Positions 17,334-28,100 of a stretch of 64,000 nucleotides of DNA are shown piece after piece (positions within the stretch are counted from its first letter, which is position 1; every line of letters begins with the position of its first letter). The translations under genes were made by a program, and so were the position numbers. The stretch spans positions 62,001 through 126,000 of the forward strand of contig NZ_JAJAFR010000007.1 of assembly GCF_020734105.1 (NCBI RefSeq), in the 5' to 3' direction. Under the pieces are notes generated by a model that saw only the letters and a program-made list of their open reading frames with translations, searched no databases and had not been told where the DNA came from. Source of the stretch: Alkalihalobacillus deserti. GTDB lineage: Bacteria > Bacillota > Bacilli > Bacillales > Bacillaceae_D.

Positions 17334-17369
17334 AACTGGAAGTAAATCTACAAACGTATAAACCTATTT

Positions 17370-18602
17370 TTAGGAGTTGATTATCATTTCCTTACCTTCT
17401 TTACGCATATTAGCGTATTCAGCTGTTGCCGTATAAAGTACGTCTGATGATGAATTAAGTGCAGTCTCACAAGAATCCTGTAAAACACCTACGATGAAAC
17501 CCACACCAACGACTTGCATAGCAATTTCACTTGGAATTCCAAATAAGCTACATGCTAAAGGAATGAGTAAAAGCGACCCACCGGCAACACCCGAAGCACC
17601 ACAAGCGGATATAGCTGCTAGAACGCTAAGAATTAGCGCAGTACCAATATCCACTTGAATGCCAAGAGTATTAACGGCAGCAAGGGTTAAGACAGAAATA
17701 GTCACAGCAGCACCAGCCATATTGATGGTAGCACCTAACGGGATTGATACTGAATACGTATCTTTATCTAAATCTAGTTTTTCACATAACCTCATATTTA
17801 CTGGAATGTTTGCTGCTGAGCTCCGAGTAAAGAATGCTGTAATACCACTTTCCCTTAAGCATTTAAAGACAAGTGGATATGGATTTTTACGAATACTTAT
17901 AAATACTATAATTGGATTAATGACAAGAGCTATGAAAAGCATACATCCGACTAGAACGATAAGTAATTTTACGTAATCAAGTAACGCTGAAAGCCCATTT
18001 GTTGCAATAGCTTCAAAGACAAGCCCCATAATTCCTAATGGTGCTAAATTTATAATCCATTTCACTAATTGAGATATGGCATCTGAAAAATTAGCCAACA
18101 TGTTTTTTGTTGTGTCAGGAGCCTTTCTTAACGCAATGCCAAGAAGGACAGCCCAGGTTAGTATGCCTATATAGTTAGAAGTCAATAGTGCATTTACTGG
18201 ATTGTCAACAATGTTAAAGAGCAATGTTTGAAGAACTTCTACAAGACCACCAGGAGGAGTCAAACCTTCGGCGCCTGTTACAAGTGATAAGCTTACCGGA
18301 AATAGAAAGCTTGCAACAACGGCCACTAATGAAGCTAGGAATGTACTTATACCATAAAGAGCAATAATCGATTTTATATTCGTTTGATGACCACTTTTAT
18401 GCTTTGAGATGGCATGCATCACTAAAAATAAAACTAATATTGGTGCAACAGCCTTTAGTGCACCTACAAATAAAGAACCGAAAACGGTGACCCAACCTGC
18501 GGCATTAGGGATTGATACAGCCAAGATAGCACCAATGATAATACCGACAAGAATTCGTTTTACTAGGCTTAATTCGTTCCATTTATGAATTGAATTTTTC
18601 AT
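17370..18602 (-). CDS. sstT: Serine/threonine:sodium symporter SstT
   Basis: A 410-residue dicarboxylate/amino acid:cation symporter. Signatures of SstT are [14 protein letters not shown] at the start, [58 protein letters not shown] and [15 protein letters not shown]. It imports serine and threonine with Na+. GGGAAAC precedes the ATG. It is transcribed towards the GH3 gene. Its 3' half is duplicated as a pseudogene at 2043-2550, 15 kb away in the same orientation. Confidence 0.92.
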   Translation of the reverse strand: MKNSIHKWNELSLVKRILVGIIIGAILAVSIPNAAGWVTVFGSLFVGALKAVAPILVLFLVMHAISKHKSGHQTNIKSIIALYGISTFLASLVAVVASFLFPVSLSLVTGAEGLTPPGGLVEVLQTLLFNIVDNPVNALLTSNYIGILTWAVLLGIALRKAPDTTKNMLANFSDAISQLVKWIINLAPLGIMGLVFEAIATNGLSALLDYVKLLIVLVGCMLFIALVINPIIVFISIRKNPYPLVFKCLRESGITAFFTRSSAANIPVNMRLCEKLDLDKDTYSVSIPLGATINMAGAAVTISVLTLAAVNTLGIQVDIGTALILSVLAAISACGASGVAGGSLLLIPLACSLFGIPSEIAMQVVGVGFIVGVLQDSCETALNSSSDVLYTATAEYANMRKEGKEMIINS

Positions 18603-18934
18603 TTGTTTCCCTCCGATTTTAATATTGCAACATAATAAAAAGAACAGCGCCTTTATTTACTAAGAAATTTAACAAATGTAAGTTTAACACGAATATTGTC
18701 GATTGTGGATAAAATTTAAAATCTAAAATAGTAAAGGAATATGGAGATAGGATAAGGTTAAATCGACGGTAAGCTCTACTTCATTTAAAAATGTGGAGTG
18801 TATTCGCAATATAATTTAAAGAAAGACTGCTAATCCTTAGTGGAGCGTTATTCGTTACACGTTTGTAAAGGTCGATTAAACAAGTGTTAAGTTACACCAA
18901 AAAGCTCAATCTTACTAAAATCTTATGGACATTA
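18603..18934. other. Intergenic region, nothing recognised
   Basis: AT-rich spacer between the divergent sstT and helicase genes. I see no open frame, hairpin or repeat of note. Confidence 0.4.
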
Positions 18935-18943
18935 TGCTATAAT
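18935..18943 (+). promoter_or_regulatory. Extended -10 promoter of helicase operon
   Basis: TGCTATAAT is a perfect extended -10 element. The -35 region is weak. It lies about 60 bp before the helicase ATG at 19001. Confidence 0.5.
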
Positions 18944-19000
18944 TCAATTGGATGATAACTATTCAAATACTTCTTGTTGATGACTAAAGCAGGTGGACAT

Positions 19001-22000
19001 ATGATAAAGAAACAGATAACGCCATATCGTTGTCCGGTAACTTTGACGAATAAGGCGAAGGACAAGATGCGGGAGCTCAGGCTTGATGAGCGCTCGTTTT
19101 TTTCGTTGCAGAAATCGTTTCACGTTTATATAGAAAAATATCCGCCGGTGCCAGATCGCCTTATGTCGGCCGCATTGTTCTTTGACAATGAGGCGAATGC
19201 GCGGATGAATGATAAGTACAATAAGTTTATGGTCGTTTTGCATTGTGTGGTCGAGGTTGATCGGTTCATTGCGACGAATGTGACGACGAGAGCGTTGCAA
19301 ACACCGGTGCAGACTAATTGGCGCCGTCCGGTAGATCTCATGTTTGATTTGAACGTACAGCACGGGGAGCGGATCCCGCTTGATTTGCTGAACTTGATTC
19401 ATGAAATGCCGGTTGCGCAGGAAAGTTCGATGTATGTGAAAAAGCGGATTGCGAGCTGGGAAGGCTATTTGAAAATCCAGGAGCAGTCTGCGGACATTCC
19501 AGACATGACGTCGCGCTATTCGGGGCTAGTATTCAATGGTGATTTTAGCCGGGTGACGATCACGGGTTGCCAGCTCGGTGAAAAGGAATGGAAGTCACTC
19601 AAAGGTTTGAGCGTCAAACTCAAAGGGATTGATCTGGATATTGGGAAAGTGTTGAAAGCGAATCGTTCCGCTCTTACAGTTGAAGTAGAGTTGCACGGTT
19701 ATATAGAGGAACGGGCCCGCCAGCAGAAGCTTAACGTGAATCCAAAAGAAGTTGTTTTTAGCAATTTTGCGACATTAAGCCAGGTGAAAAGACTGCGGCA
19801 AGGGTTTAAGCATTTAGAAAACGGCCTCGCTGTGAATCCAGAGCTTGAACGCCTTTTATTTGAAAACAAGCCACCGGTCCAAACCCCGAAAAAGCAAGTT
19901 GAGCTCCAGTTTCACAATCGATTGAACGAGTTCCAGCGGGAAGCGGTGACAGGTGCGATGTCTGCGGAAGACTTATACGTCATTCAAGGGCCTCCTGGAA
20001 CCGGAAAAACAACGGTTATTTCTGAAATTTGCCTGCAAAATGCAAAAGCGGGACTGCGCACACTGGTTGCTTCGCAGTCGAATTTGGCAGTCGACAACGC
20101 CCTTGGCCGGTTGCTGGCGAATAAAGACATTCGCATTCTTCGGGTTGGGCGCACGGAAAGCATTGAAGAAGAAGGCAAAAAGTTCATTGAAGAAAATGTA
20201 GGGCAGTATTGGAAAGACCATACGTTAAAAGAAGTTTCTACTCAATTTGAAGCGCACCAAAAACGAAAAATGGAAATAGAAGCGGAATGGGCAGCAAATG
20301 AACGGGATCAAGAACTGCTGCAGCCGGTGCTTGCACGAGTGGAGGCCGAACTCGAAGCCAAACAGAAAGCGGAAAAACAGTTTAGCGAAATCCAGTCTAG
20401 GATTGATGAGCAAAAAAAGATCGTACATGTGGCCAAACAGGAGCAGCAAACGGCACAACAGCACGTGCAGGAGATTAGACAGTCTCTTGATTTATTAAAT
20501 ACCTCCATTGAAAAAGACGAAACCTTTCTTCGTGGTGAGCCGGACAGTGGCGCGATAAAAAAAGAATGGGATGCTAACCAGCAAGTAATACAGCAGGTGA
20601 AAAACAGCATCGCCTTTCAGCAACTTGAAAGCGAGTTCGATGAAAAAAAACAAAAGATCAAGCAAACGTCTGCTGAAGTTGAAAAATGGGCTGAGTTAAC
20701 AAAGCAGATGGATGCTTTAACGGCAAAAGTAACAGACGTCAAACAAATTGATGGCTTAAGATGGATCATGCTTGAACAAAATATGAAACGGTCGTTAACG
20801 GTTCAGCAGTTACTCGAGGAGCTGGAGGACATTCGCGGAGAAATAAACCAGCTGAAAAAGCTAAAAGTATATCATGACAAATTGAACAAAGCGATTTCAT
20901 ATATTGAGCAGCTTTTACAAAGGCATCGCATATCGACCGGCCAAATGAAGCAGCGCATGATGAAGGGTTCCGCCGTTTTTACCGCCGCGGAAATTGACCA
21001 ATATTTAGACGAGCTAAGAAGCAGATTGCAAGGAAATTCAACCGTGTACCCACAGATGCTTGTCACCTATCTTAAAGGATTATATGGAAGGAGACACTTT
21101 ATAAGGCAAAAAGAAGAACGGTTAAAGCCGTTTGACACTTATAAAAACATGGCGCTAGAAGCATTTCGGTTGCTGAAGCAGGAAGTGTTAGAGGAACTTA
21201 CAAATAAGCAACGTGATAACAAGTTGTTGCAACAAAAATGGGTGCAGACGATGGAGGAGGAGCGCGCTGAGCTCCATTCTCTTCAAAACAAGCATGAGCA
21301 CATGATGGCGTTAGCGGAAAACATTCCGAACGCTAAAGAAGTGCTTCAGCAAAAAGAAGCAAAAGTGCTTGAACTGCAGAAACAGAAAGAGCGGCTTGAA
21401 CAAGTTAAGAAGCGAATTGAAGAACATGGCGATAAACAAGAAAAAGAAGCCAATCAGCTACAGGAAGCGGAGCAGAAACTCGCAGAAATCGAAGACCGCT
21501 TAGCACAGTTTCATCACATGATCCACGAAAAGGAAGAAGAACAGGTACCTTTAAATGAAATTTTGTCTACAGAACCGGAACAGGAGCATGAAAAGGTATT
21601 AACGCAATTGGCGAGTCTTTCTCTGAAACGGGAGTCATTGAAGGAGGAAAAGCGGAGACTTCCGCTATTCCAGTCCATCCAAGGGAGGTGGCTTTCTATG
21701 CTAGAAGAAGCAAATGACCACGACTTGGACGAAATTCGCAAGCTTTATGTGAAGCATGCTAACGTCATTGGAACGACATGTGTAGCATCCGCACGAAAAG
21801 ATTTTATCGACAGCTACCCTGCGTTTGATGTAGTGATTATTGATGAAGTATCAAAAGCAACCCCGCCGGAGCTACTTTTGCCGATGCTAAAAGGAAAAAA
21901 AATCATTTTAGTTGGCGACCATCACCAACTGCCGCCTCTTTTAGGAAACGATACGCTAGAAGAGACGCTACAGGAAATGGCGGATGGAAGTGACGACTTT

Positions 22001-22795
22001 GAAGGGAAAGCGGAATTAAATAAGCTTTTAAAAGAATCGCTCTTTGAACGGTTGTTTAAAAACTTGCCGAAAAGCAATAAAACGATGCTCGCCATCCAGT
22101 ACCGGATGCATGATAACATTATGGAAGCCATCACGCCGTTTTATGAGCAGGAAAACGAACGGCTCCAATGTGGCTTGACCGATTCTGATTCGGAACGAGA
22201 TCACTTGCTAGAATCACCGCTGATACAGCGGGACAATCATCTATTATGGCTTGATATGCCAAACGAGCCCGCTTTTTTTGAAGAAAGAATGAAAGGCGGA
22301 AAAAGCTTGTTTAACTCGGCTGAGTTGAAAAGGATCGGTGATTTGCTAACGGAATTGGATGAAGCGGCGGAACAGGCGAAGCAAGCTGGAAGAATGAAAA
22401 AGGATGAGAAAAAAAGCATCGGCGTCATCAGTTTTTACGGGGAACAAGTAAAAAGGATCGACCGCTTGATTCAGCAGGATCTTCGCTTGCAGCACTTGAC
22501 GATTCGTACCGGGACTGTGGACCGGTTCCAGGGGATGGAAATGGATGTCATTCTGTTAAGCATGGTGCGCAATCATGATAATAAGCAGGACGATATCGGC
22601 TTCGCAAAAGACTATCGTCGACTGAATGTGGCCTTGTCAAGAGCGAGAGAGCTACTTGTTTTAATCGGAAGTACAAAGATGTTTACCGAGCGTACGAAAC
22701 AAAGAGACACAAGACAGATGTACACGCACGTATTAGAAGCCACTAAAAAACAAAATGGACTGCGAATGCTTGAAGAGGTGGTACAGCATGGATAA
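19001..22795 (+). CDS. SF1 DNA2/NAM7-like helicase with long coiled coil
   Basis: A 1264-residue superfamily 1 helicase. Walker A GPPGTGKT is at 330-337, and motif II DEVSKA at about 948 is followed by KKIILVGDHHQLPPLL. The C-terminal motor shows QYRMHD, GVISFYGEQVKRI, TVDRFQGMEMDVILLS and RLNVALSRARELLVLIG. Roughly 550 residues of Glu/Lys/Gln-rich coiled coil separate the ATP-binding motifs. The N-terminal 300 residues are unfamiliar. I choose the ATG at 19001 because AGGTGG precedes it. GC is well above that of the neighbours (31/60 at 19261-19320), which suggests transfer. It overlaps the next gene by 8 bp. It may be a nucleic-acid remodelling ATPase, possibly for defence; function is not established. 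Confidence 0.85.
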   Translation: MIKKQITPYRCPVTLTNKAKDKMRELRLDERSFFSLQKSFHVYIEKYPPVPDRLMSAALFFDNEANARMNDKYNKFMVVLHCVVEVDRFIATNVTTRALQTPVQTNWRRPVDLMFDLNVQHGERIPLDLLNLIHEMPVAQESSMYVKKRIASWEGYLKIQEQSADIPDMTSRYSGLVFNGDFSRVTITGCQLGEKEWKSLKGLSVKLKGIDLDIGKVLKANRSALTVEVELHGYIEERARQQKLNVNPKEVVFSNFATLSQVKRLRQGFKHLENGLAVNPELERLLFENKPPVQTPKKQVELQFHNRLNEFQREAVTGAMSAEDLYVIQGPPGTGKTTVISEICLQNAKAGLRTLVASQSNLAVDNALGRLLANKDIRILRVGRTESIEEEGKKFIEENVGQYWKDHTLKEVSTQFEAHQKRKMEIEAEWAANERDQELLQPVLARVEAELEAKQKAEKQFSEIQSRIDEQKKIVHVAKQEQQTAQQHVQEIRQSLDLLNTSIEKDETFLRGEPDSGAIKKEWDANQQVIQQVKNSIAFQQLESEFDEKKQKIKQTSAEVEKWAELTKQMDALTAKVTDVKQIDGLRWIMLEQNMKRSLTVQQLLEELEDIRGEINQLKKLKVYHDKLNKAISYIEQLLQRHRISTGQMKQRMMKGSAVFTAAEIDQYLDELRSRLQGNSTVYPQMLVTYLKGLYGRRHFIRQKEERLKPFDTYKNMALEAFRLLKQEVLEELTNKQRDNKLLQQKWVQTMEEERAELHSLQNKHEHMMALAENIPNAKEVLQQKEAKVLELQKQKERLEQVKKRIEEHGDKQEKEANQLQEAEQKLAEIEDRLAQFHHMIHEKEEEQVPLNEILSTEPEQEHEKVLTQLASLSLKRESLKEEKRRLPLFQSIQGRWLSMLEEANDHDLDEIRKLYVKHANVIGTTCVASARKDFIDSYPAFDVVIIDEVSKATPPELLLPMLKGKKIILVGDHHQLPPLLGNDTLEETLQEMADGSDDFEGKAELNKLLKESLFERLFKNLPKSNKTMLAIQYRMHDNIMEAITPFYEQENERLQCGLTDSDSERDHLLESPLIQRDNHLLWLDMPNEPAFFEERMKGGKSLFNSAELKRIGDLLTELDEAAEQAKQAGRMKKDEKKSIGVISFYGEQVKRIDRLIQQDLRLQHLTIRTGTVDRFQGMEMDVILLSMVRNHDNKQDDIGFAKDYRRLNVALSRARELLVLIGSTKMFTERTKQRDTRQMYTHVLEATKKQNGLRMLEEVVQHG

Positions 22796-23552
22796 ATTAA
22801 CGAAACGTTTACGCGCCAGCTTGCTTGAAAATCCAGCTGTCGAAATCAAAGAGTCGGCTATGTGGCATTTGCCGGTCGTGACCTTTGATGTGGAATTTAA
22901 GCGAGTAAAGCGGTCTAAAATGGATATCCTCATGAAAATGATGCTGCTCGCTTTTGAGGAAGCTGATATCCGGCGGGCAGCCAATTTATCTGAAATGCTG
23001 CTGGTTGAGGAGCTGTTCATTGCCGATTTAATTGCAAAAATGCAGCGAACAGGCTTGATCCGGATGGAAAAAGAAATTTACAAGTTAACAACGAAAGGGC
23101 ATGAGCAGCTGAAAACAGGCATCATTGAGGAAGAAATGGAAGAAGAGTGGACAGAGCTCTTTTACAGTCCCGATCATGATGAATTTTGGCCAGAGATGAC
23201 TCGATCTGTGCCCGAAACAGACGAAGAATGGATGCTTTACCGGTATGCGAATGATCAGGATTTTATCAATGTCGACCGAATCCTGCAGGTGCTTTCCGAG
23301 AGAGAAAACGGGCTGGAGGAAAACGGCTTTCAAACGGTAATAGCTGACGTATTGAGCTTTAATCAACGGATAGTCGAACAAGTTCCATGTTTAGAATTTC
23401 GAATGTACAATAAAGAACAGGACATTTTCTACGCACGTGTCTGGAATACGTGGCTCGAACGCTGGGATGATACGCTCGAAAATCAAATAGAAGAGCAGGA
23501 ACGGGTGGAATGGCGGGAGAAGTGGGCGTCGGAAGTTAAGATTTCTGAATGA
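22788..23552 (+). CDS. Helicase partner protein, winged-helix-like, unknown function
   Basis: A 254-residue protein whose ATG overlaps the helicase stop (ATGGATAA), with GAGGTGG inside the helicase end; tight translational coupling suggests the two products work together. Residues 35-105 resemble a winged helix (ADIRRAANLSEMLLVEELF, IADLIAKMQRTGLIRME, IYKLTTKGHEQL). An acidic middle follows, then an aromatic C-terminal part (CLEFRMYNKEQDIFYARVW, NTWLERWD). I do not recognise a named family. The last 50 codons are partly repeated, in decayed form, at 24874-25043. Confidence 0.7.
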   Translation: MDKLTKRLRASLLENPAVEIKESAMWHLPVVTFDVEFKRVKRSKMDILMKMMLLAFEEADIRRAANLSEMLLVEELFIADLIAKMQRTGLIRMEKEIYKLTTKGHEQLKTGIIEEEMEEEWTELFYSPDHDEFWPEMTRSVPETDEEWMLYRYANDQDFINVDRILQVLSERENGLEENGFQTVIADVLSFNQRIVEQVPCLEFRMYNKEQDIFYARVWNTWLERWDDTLENQIEEQERVEWREKWASEVKISE

Positions 23553-23580
23553 TCCCCTGAACATTCTCTGGTCTTCTATG

Positions 23581-23668
23581 ATCGACAGGTCTAGGACCTG
23601 TCGATTAAAATAAAGGTTATATTACTAAAGGAAATCCACCCGAATGTAGAAGTTCGGGTGGATTTTTA
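23581..23668. terminator. Two hairpins after the helicase pair
   Basis: ATCGACAGGTC/GACCTGTCGAT is a perfect stem at 23581-23605. AATCCACCCGAA/TTCGGGTGGATT at 23634-23662 is followed by TTT and is a good Rho-independent terminator. Confidence 0.75.
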
Positions 23669-24050
23669 CGATTGTGTTTTTTATGGAAATCCACTACATG
23701 TTCCACAATTTAAGTTCATTTCTTAGAGATTAACAAGTTAAACCCCTCTCTAACTCAGGATGATAAATAGATGCCTATAAACCATACCATCCTGTCCTCA
23801 GCACTCGCTCATTTCCAGCTTAAGTAAGTACATTTTTGAGCTAGAAGTAATATCATACATAAGCTATAAGAAAACCAACTTTTAAATAATAGGTTGAAAG
23901 GTGGGTTGAACGGGATTAAAGGCTACATTAGTTCCAGTTCACAATCAGAAGCACTCATTTTACAGACGCATTGGAGAACGGTGACTAATGTTTATATTAA
24001 TCTATATCTAATGTATTAACATTACTGGCTGAAAGACGAGGAGACAACAA
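23669..24050. other. Intergenic region, nothing recognised
   Basis: Spacer between the helicase pair and the HAD phosphatase gene. No convincing open frame. GACGAGGAGA just before 24051 is the ribosome binding site of the next gene. Confidence 0.4.
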
Positions 24051-24698
24051 ATGTATAAATATATTATTTTCGATTTTGACGGAACGCTTGCCGACTCCAG
24101 AAATGTTTTCATCTCTGCATGGAACAGCTTGGCAGACAAACACCGGTATCAAAAAATTAACCGTGCAAAATGGAATATACTAAGAAAGCTACCAATCCTT
24201 GAGAGAATCAAACAATTAAACTTCCCAATCTTTAAAACGCCACTCATCATTCCAGACTTCTACCGTTTCTATCGAAAATATGCAAAGGAGATCAAATTGT
24301 ATCCTGGAATGAAAGAAATACTGGATACGCTAGAGAAAAAAGGTCACAAAATCGCGATTATTTCCTCTAACTCTGAGGATGTGATTAAAGAGGTATTACG
24401 GCGAAATAATGTAAGAAATATATCAGAGATCTTGAGTTCAAATCTTATTTCCGGCAAAGATCAATTGATTCGCAGATTTCTTAAGGAACATCACCTAGGG
24501 CCATCGGAAGTTATATATGTGGGTGATGAGCAACGGGATATCTTGTCCTGTAAGACAACAGGAGTCAAGATCATATGGGTGAGTTGGGGGTATGACGCTA
24601 AAGAGCTTGTGCAGGCACAAAAGCCAGACTACCTTGTGGATTCACCGGATGAGATACTCGAGGTTGTTTCTCAAAAACATGGCAGATCAAATTTATAG
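24051..24698 (+). CDS. HAD-superfamily phosphatase (subfamily IA)
   Basis: A 215-residue haloacid dehalogenase-type hydrolase. Motif I is DFDGTLADS near residue 9, motif II IISSNS, the conserved Lys is in ISGKDQL, and motif IV is VYVGDEQRDI followed by GVKIIWVSWGY. The helical cap (WNSLADKHRYQK to YPGMKEILD) and length fit phosphoglycolate phosphatase-like enzymes. The substrate is not predictable. It is monocistronic with a clear terminator. Confidence 0.85.
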   Translation: MYKYIIFDFDGTLADSRNVFISAWNSLADKHRYQKINRAKWNILRKLPILERIKQLNFPIFKTPLIIPDFYRFYRKYAKEIKLYPGMKEILDTLEKKGHKIAIISSNSEDVIKEVLRRNNVRNISEILSSNLISGKDQLIRRFLKEHHLGPSEVIYVGDEQRDILSCKTTGVKIIWVSWGYDAKELVQAQKPDYLVDSPDEILEVVSQKHGRSNL

Positions 24699-24707
24699 TT
24701 AAACATT

Positions 24708-24741
24708 AGACGCAATCCATTAAGTGGAGAGCGTCTTTTTT
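24708..24741 (+). terminator. Rho-independent terminator
   Basis: GACGC pairs with GCGTC, with partial pairing of CCATTAAGTGG in the loop, followed by TTTTTT; 10 bp after the HAD gene stop. Confidence 0.75.
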
Positions 24742-24873
24742 AGTGTATGACAACGTTGTTCATTTTGGTGAAGATTGTTCGACTCACCACCGTCATCAAG
24801 TGTGAGCACGTAATCAACCATGAAAATCGGGAAATGGGTATAAGGCAAATTCCATTCTCACGTGAAATTTACA

Positions 24874-25043
24874 TTAATCAACGGATGGTCAACATGCTCC
24901 ATGTTTTAGAATTTCGATTGTACAATAAAGAACAGAACATTTTCTACGCATGCGTTTGGAATACGTGGCTTGAACGCTGAAATGAAAAGCAAATAGAAGA
25001 GCAAGAACGAGTGCAATGGCGGGAGAAATGGATGGAAAAGTAG
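24874..25043 (+). pseudogene. Decayed copy of the helicase-partner 3' end
   Basis: This stretch aligns with 23361-23530, the 3' end of the partner gene: NQRMVNMLH, LEFRLYNKEQNIFYACVWNT and WLER can be read. A TGA follows the WLER codons (GAACGCTGAAATG), and a deletion removes part of the next block. The final REKWMEK is in place before a stop at 25041. Upstream similarity stops at about 24870. It suggests a second copy of the helicase cassette was once here. Confidence 0.8.
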
Positions 25044-25173
25044 GTGCCTTTATTGTTAATATAATTTGTGTTAGGGTTTAATTGAGCAGTATGACAGTAA
25101 CAAATTTACTTTAATAAAGGAATAAATACGAGGAATTTGGTCTCAATAAATAAAAAGGAAAGAGCGGAAGTAC

Positions 25174-28100
25174 ATGGAGATAAAAATAAATCACAAGATG
25201 ATTAAAGAAATTTGCGGTACTGTCTCCTTTAAAAGAGGGGACTCTTTTTATCGCTCTAATAAAGTGACATTTAATCAGTATAGCCCTGATTCCTGTGAAG
25301 CCACCGTTAGTGGAAATGTTGACTTTTATGTCACAATTGTAAAAGGGGAAACAGAAGACATTCAGATGAAATGTAGCTGTCCTACATTAGCCAATTTTCA
25401 AAAAAGTTGCCAACATATTGCGGCCGTTTTATTAGCCATTTATGGACTGCAACGACAAGGAACGTCACTTTCAACTGTACAAGTTGAACCATCTAATTAT
25501 GGTGAGCTAACAGAAGACTTCATGTCTCTTTTTAAAGACAGACCAACACGAACAAGTGGACATCAACTTTATTTTGAAAAAAGAAAAGTTCTTACTGTCA
25601 GGTTTACCAGTAAACCAGTCTTGATCGGAAAGGATCAGTATTTGCTTGGAATGGAAGTGGAGATCGGTAATACAAAAGTACAAAACATACGAGATTTTCT
25701 CCGAAACGTAAAACAAGGGAAACCTAGTGAGGTATCCCCTGCATTTACCTATGATCCAAACATTCATTGCTTTGCAATTGAAACAGATGCAGTTATTCAC
25801 CAACTCATTCGGGTCATTCATGATGAAAAGGCCTTTCTAGAAGCAATGCCTTACGCTTCTGACGATACAGCTACGAATCAGATATTACTAATTCCATCCT
25901 CCTCTTGGGAGGACCTCGTCCCTTTACTTACCAAAGCCTCATTCGTTTCGCTAATGCATGATGGTCATTTTTTTGAGAGATTCCAACTGGTGGAGGGAAC
26001 TCCTCCGATACAGTTTACATTCGAAGAAACCGAGAGCGCTGATTATCAATTGACGATCAAAGGCTTTGAACGAATGGTTGTTTTAAACTTCTATAGTGCT
26101 GTGCTGTGTGACGGAAAAGTCTTTCAGCTAGAAGGACAGGATTGTGAACGATTATACGAACTAAAGCAAATGCTTACGTCTCCTAGTAAGAATCACATTC
26201 CTATTCCACATGAACAAATCAATTTTTTTCTGGAAAAAATTGTACCAGGTCTGAAAAAAATGGGTGAGGTCCAACTGTCGAAAGCATTATCGCGTGAGAT
26301 TTTGAAACCCCCACTTATTGCCAAGCTATATTTGGATCGTCTTAAAAACCGACTGCTCGTAGGACTAGAGTTTCAATATGAAAATGTCATTATTCAACCA
26401 TTGGAAAGCCGATACATTCCAACTGGTCCAATGATTATAAGGGATTTGGAAAGAGAAGAGGAAATCCTTCAACTGATTGAGGAAAGTGGTTTTTTTAAAA
26501 CAGATGGCGGTTATCTTATGCAAAATGAAGCACTTGAGTATGAATTTTTATACCATGTCGTTCCAAAGCTTCAGCCAATCGTCCAAATCTATGCAACAAC
26601 AGCTGTCCGAAATCGTATCTTGAAAAAGAATGCCCATCCAAGAATTAGAGTTAAGGTCAATGAAAAAGAAAGAACGAATTGGCTGGTATTTAAATTTGAA
26701 ATGGACGGGATTGCCGACAAACAGGTTAAGGAGATTTTAGCGGCACTAGAAGAGAAGCGAAAATATTATCGTCTTCAAAATGGGTCACTCCTATCTCTTG
26801 AGACGAAGGAGATGGAAGAAATTCACCGTTTTTTGAATGCTGTTCCGCTTCAGGATCAAGATTTAGAAGCTAGTCTCAATATGCCTATGATTCAAGGGCT
26901 AAAATTTCTTGATTCTGTTGATGATAGCCAAGTCTTTAAGGCAGAGGAATCGTTTCATCAATTTTTTGATCATCTACTTAACCCAGGAAATCTGGAATTT
27001 GAGGTGCCACAAGACTTAGATCCTGTATTACTGGACTACCAAAAGCGAGGATATAAATGGATGAAGACACTTGCAAGTTATGGTTTTGGTGGCGTTCTAG
27101 CCGATGATATGGGTCTAGGTAAAACGTTACAAAGCATTACATTCATTGTTTCTGAGCTTTCACGTATTCGAAAAAGAAGTGAGTCGGTCTTAATAGTTTG
27201 CCCGTCCTCCTTAACGTATAACTGGTTACATGAAATCATGAGATTTGCTCCTGAGCTTCAAGCAGTAGTGATAGATGGCAATAAATTGGATAGAGAACAA
27301 CTACTAAACAATACGAAAGAATTAGATGTAATGATTACGTCCTATCCTTTACTTCGTCGTGATATCAAATGGTATGAGAAGCAAACGTTTCATACTATTT
27401 TCTTTGATGAGGCTCAGGCGTTTAAAAACCCAGTGACCCAAACAGCTCGAGCTGTTAAAAGGATCAAGGCAGAACATCGTTTTGGGCTCACAGGAACACC
27501 GGTGGAAAATTCACTTGAAGAACTTTGGTCGATTTATCATGTAGTCTTTCCGCAGCTATTCCTTGGATTAAAGGAATACAGCCAATTATCCAGAAAAAAA
27601 ATTGCTCGCCGAGTTCGCCCCTTTTTACTTCGAAGAATCAAAGAGGATGTGCTTTCCGAGTTGCCTGAGAAAGTGGAGTCACTTGTATCAGCAGAGTTGC
27701 TACCTGAACAAAAGAAGCTCTATATGGCCTATTTAGCAAAGTTACGACACGAGACATTAAAGCATCTTGATAAGGATACACTAAGAAAAAATCGGATAAA
27801 AATATTAGCAGGATTGACCAGGTTGCGACAAATTTGTTGTCACCCTTCCCTGTTTGTAGACGGCTATAAGGGAAGCTCAGCAAAGTTTGAGCAACTTTTA
27901 CAAATCGCTGAGGAATCAAGAATTTCTGGAAGAAGAGTGCTGATATTCTCCCAATTCACGAAAATGCTTGAGCTGATAGGGAGAGAGCTCACAATGCGAG
28001 GTCAAACCTATTTCTATCTGGATGGACAAACACCTTCAGAGGAACGATTGGATCTCTGTAATCGATTTAATGATGGGGAGAGAGAGTTGTTCCTTATTTC

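Noticed and set aside
19973..20610. Several 66-100 codon frames opposite or within the helicase gene
   Set aside because: The GC-richer coiled-coil region leaves other frames open by chance; no start sites or motifs.
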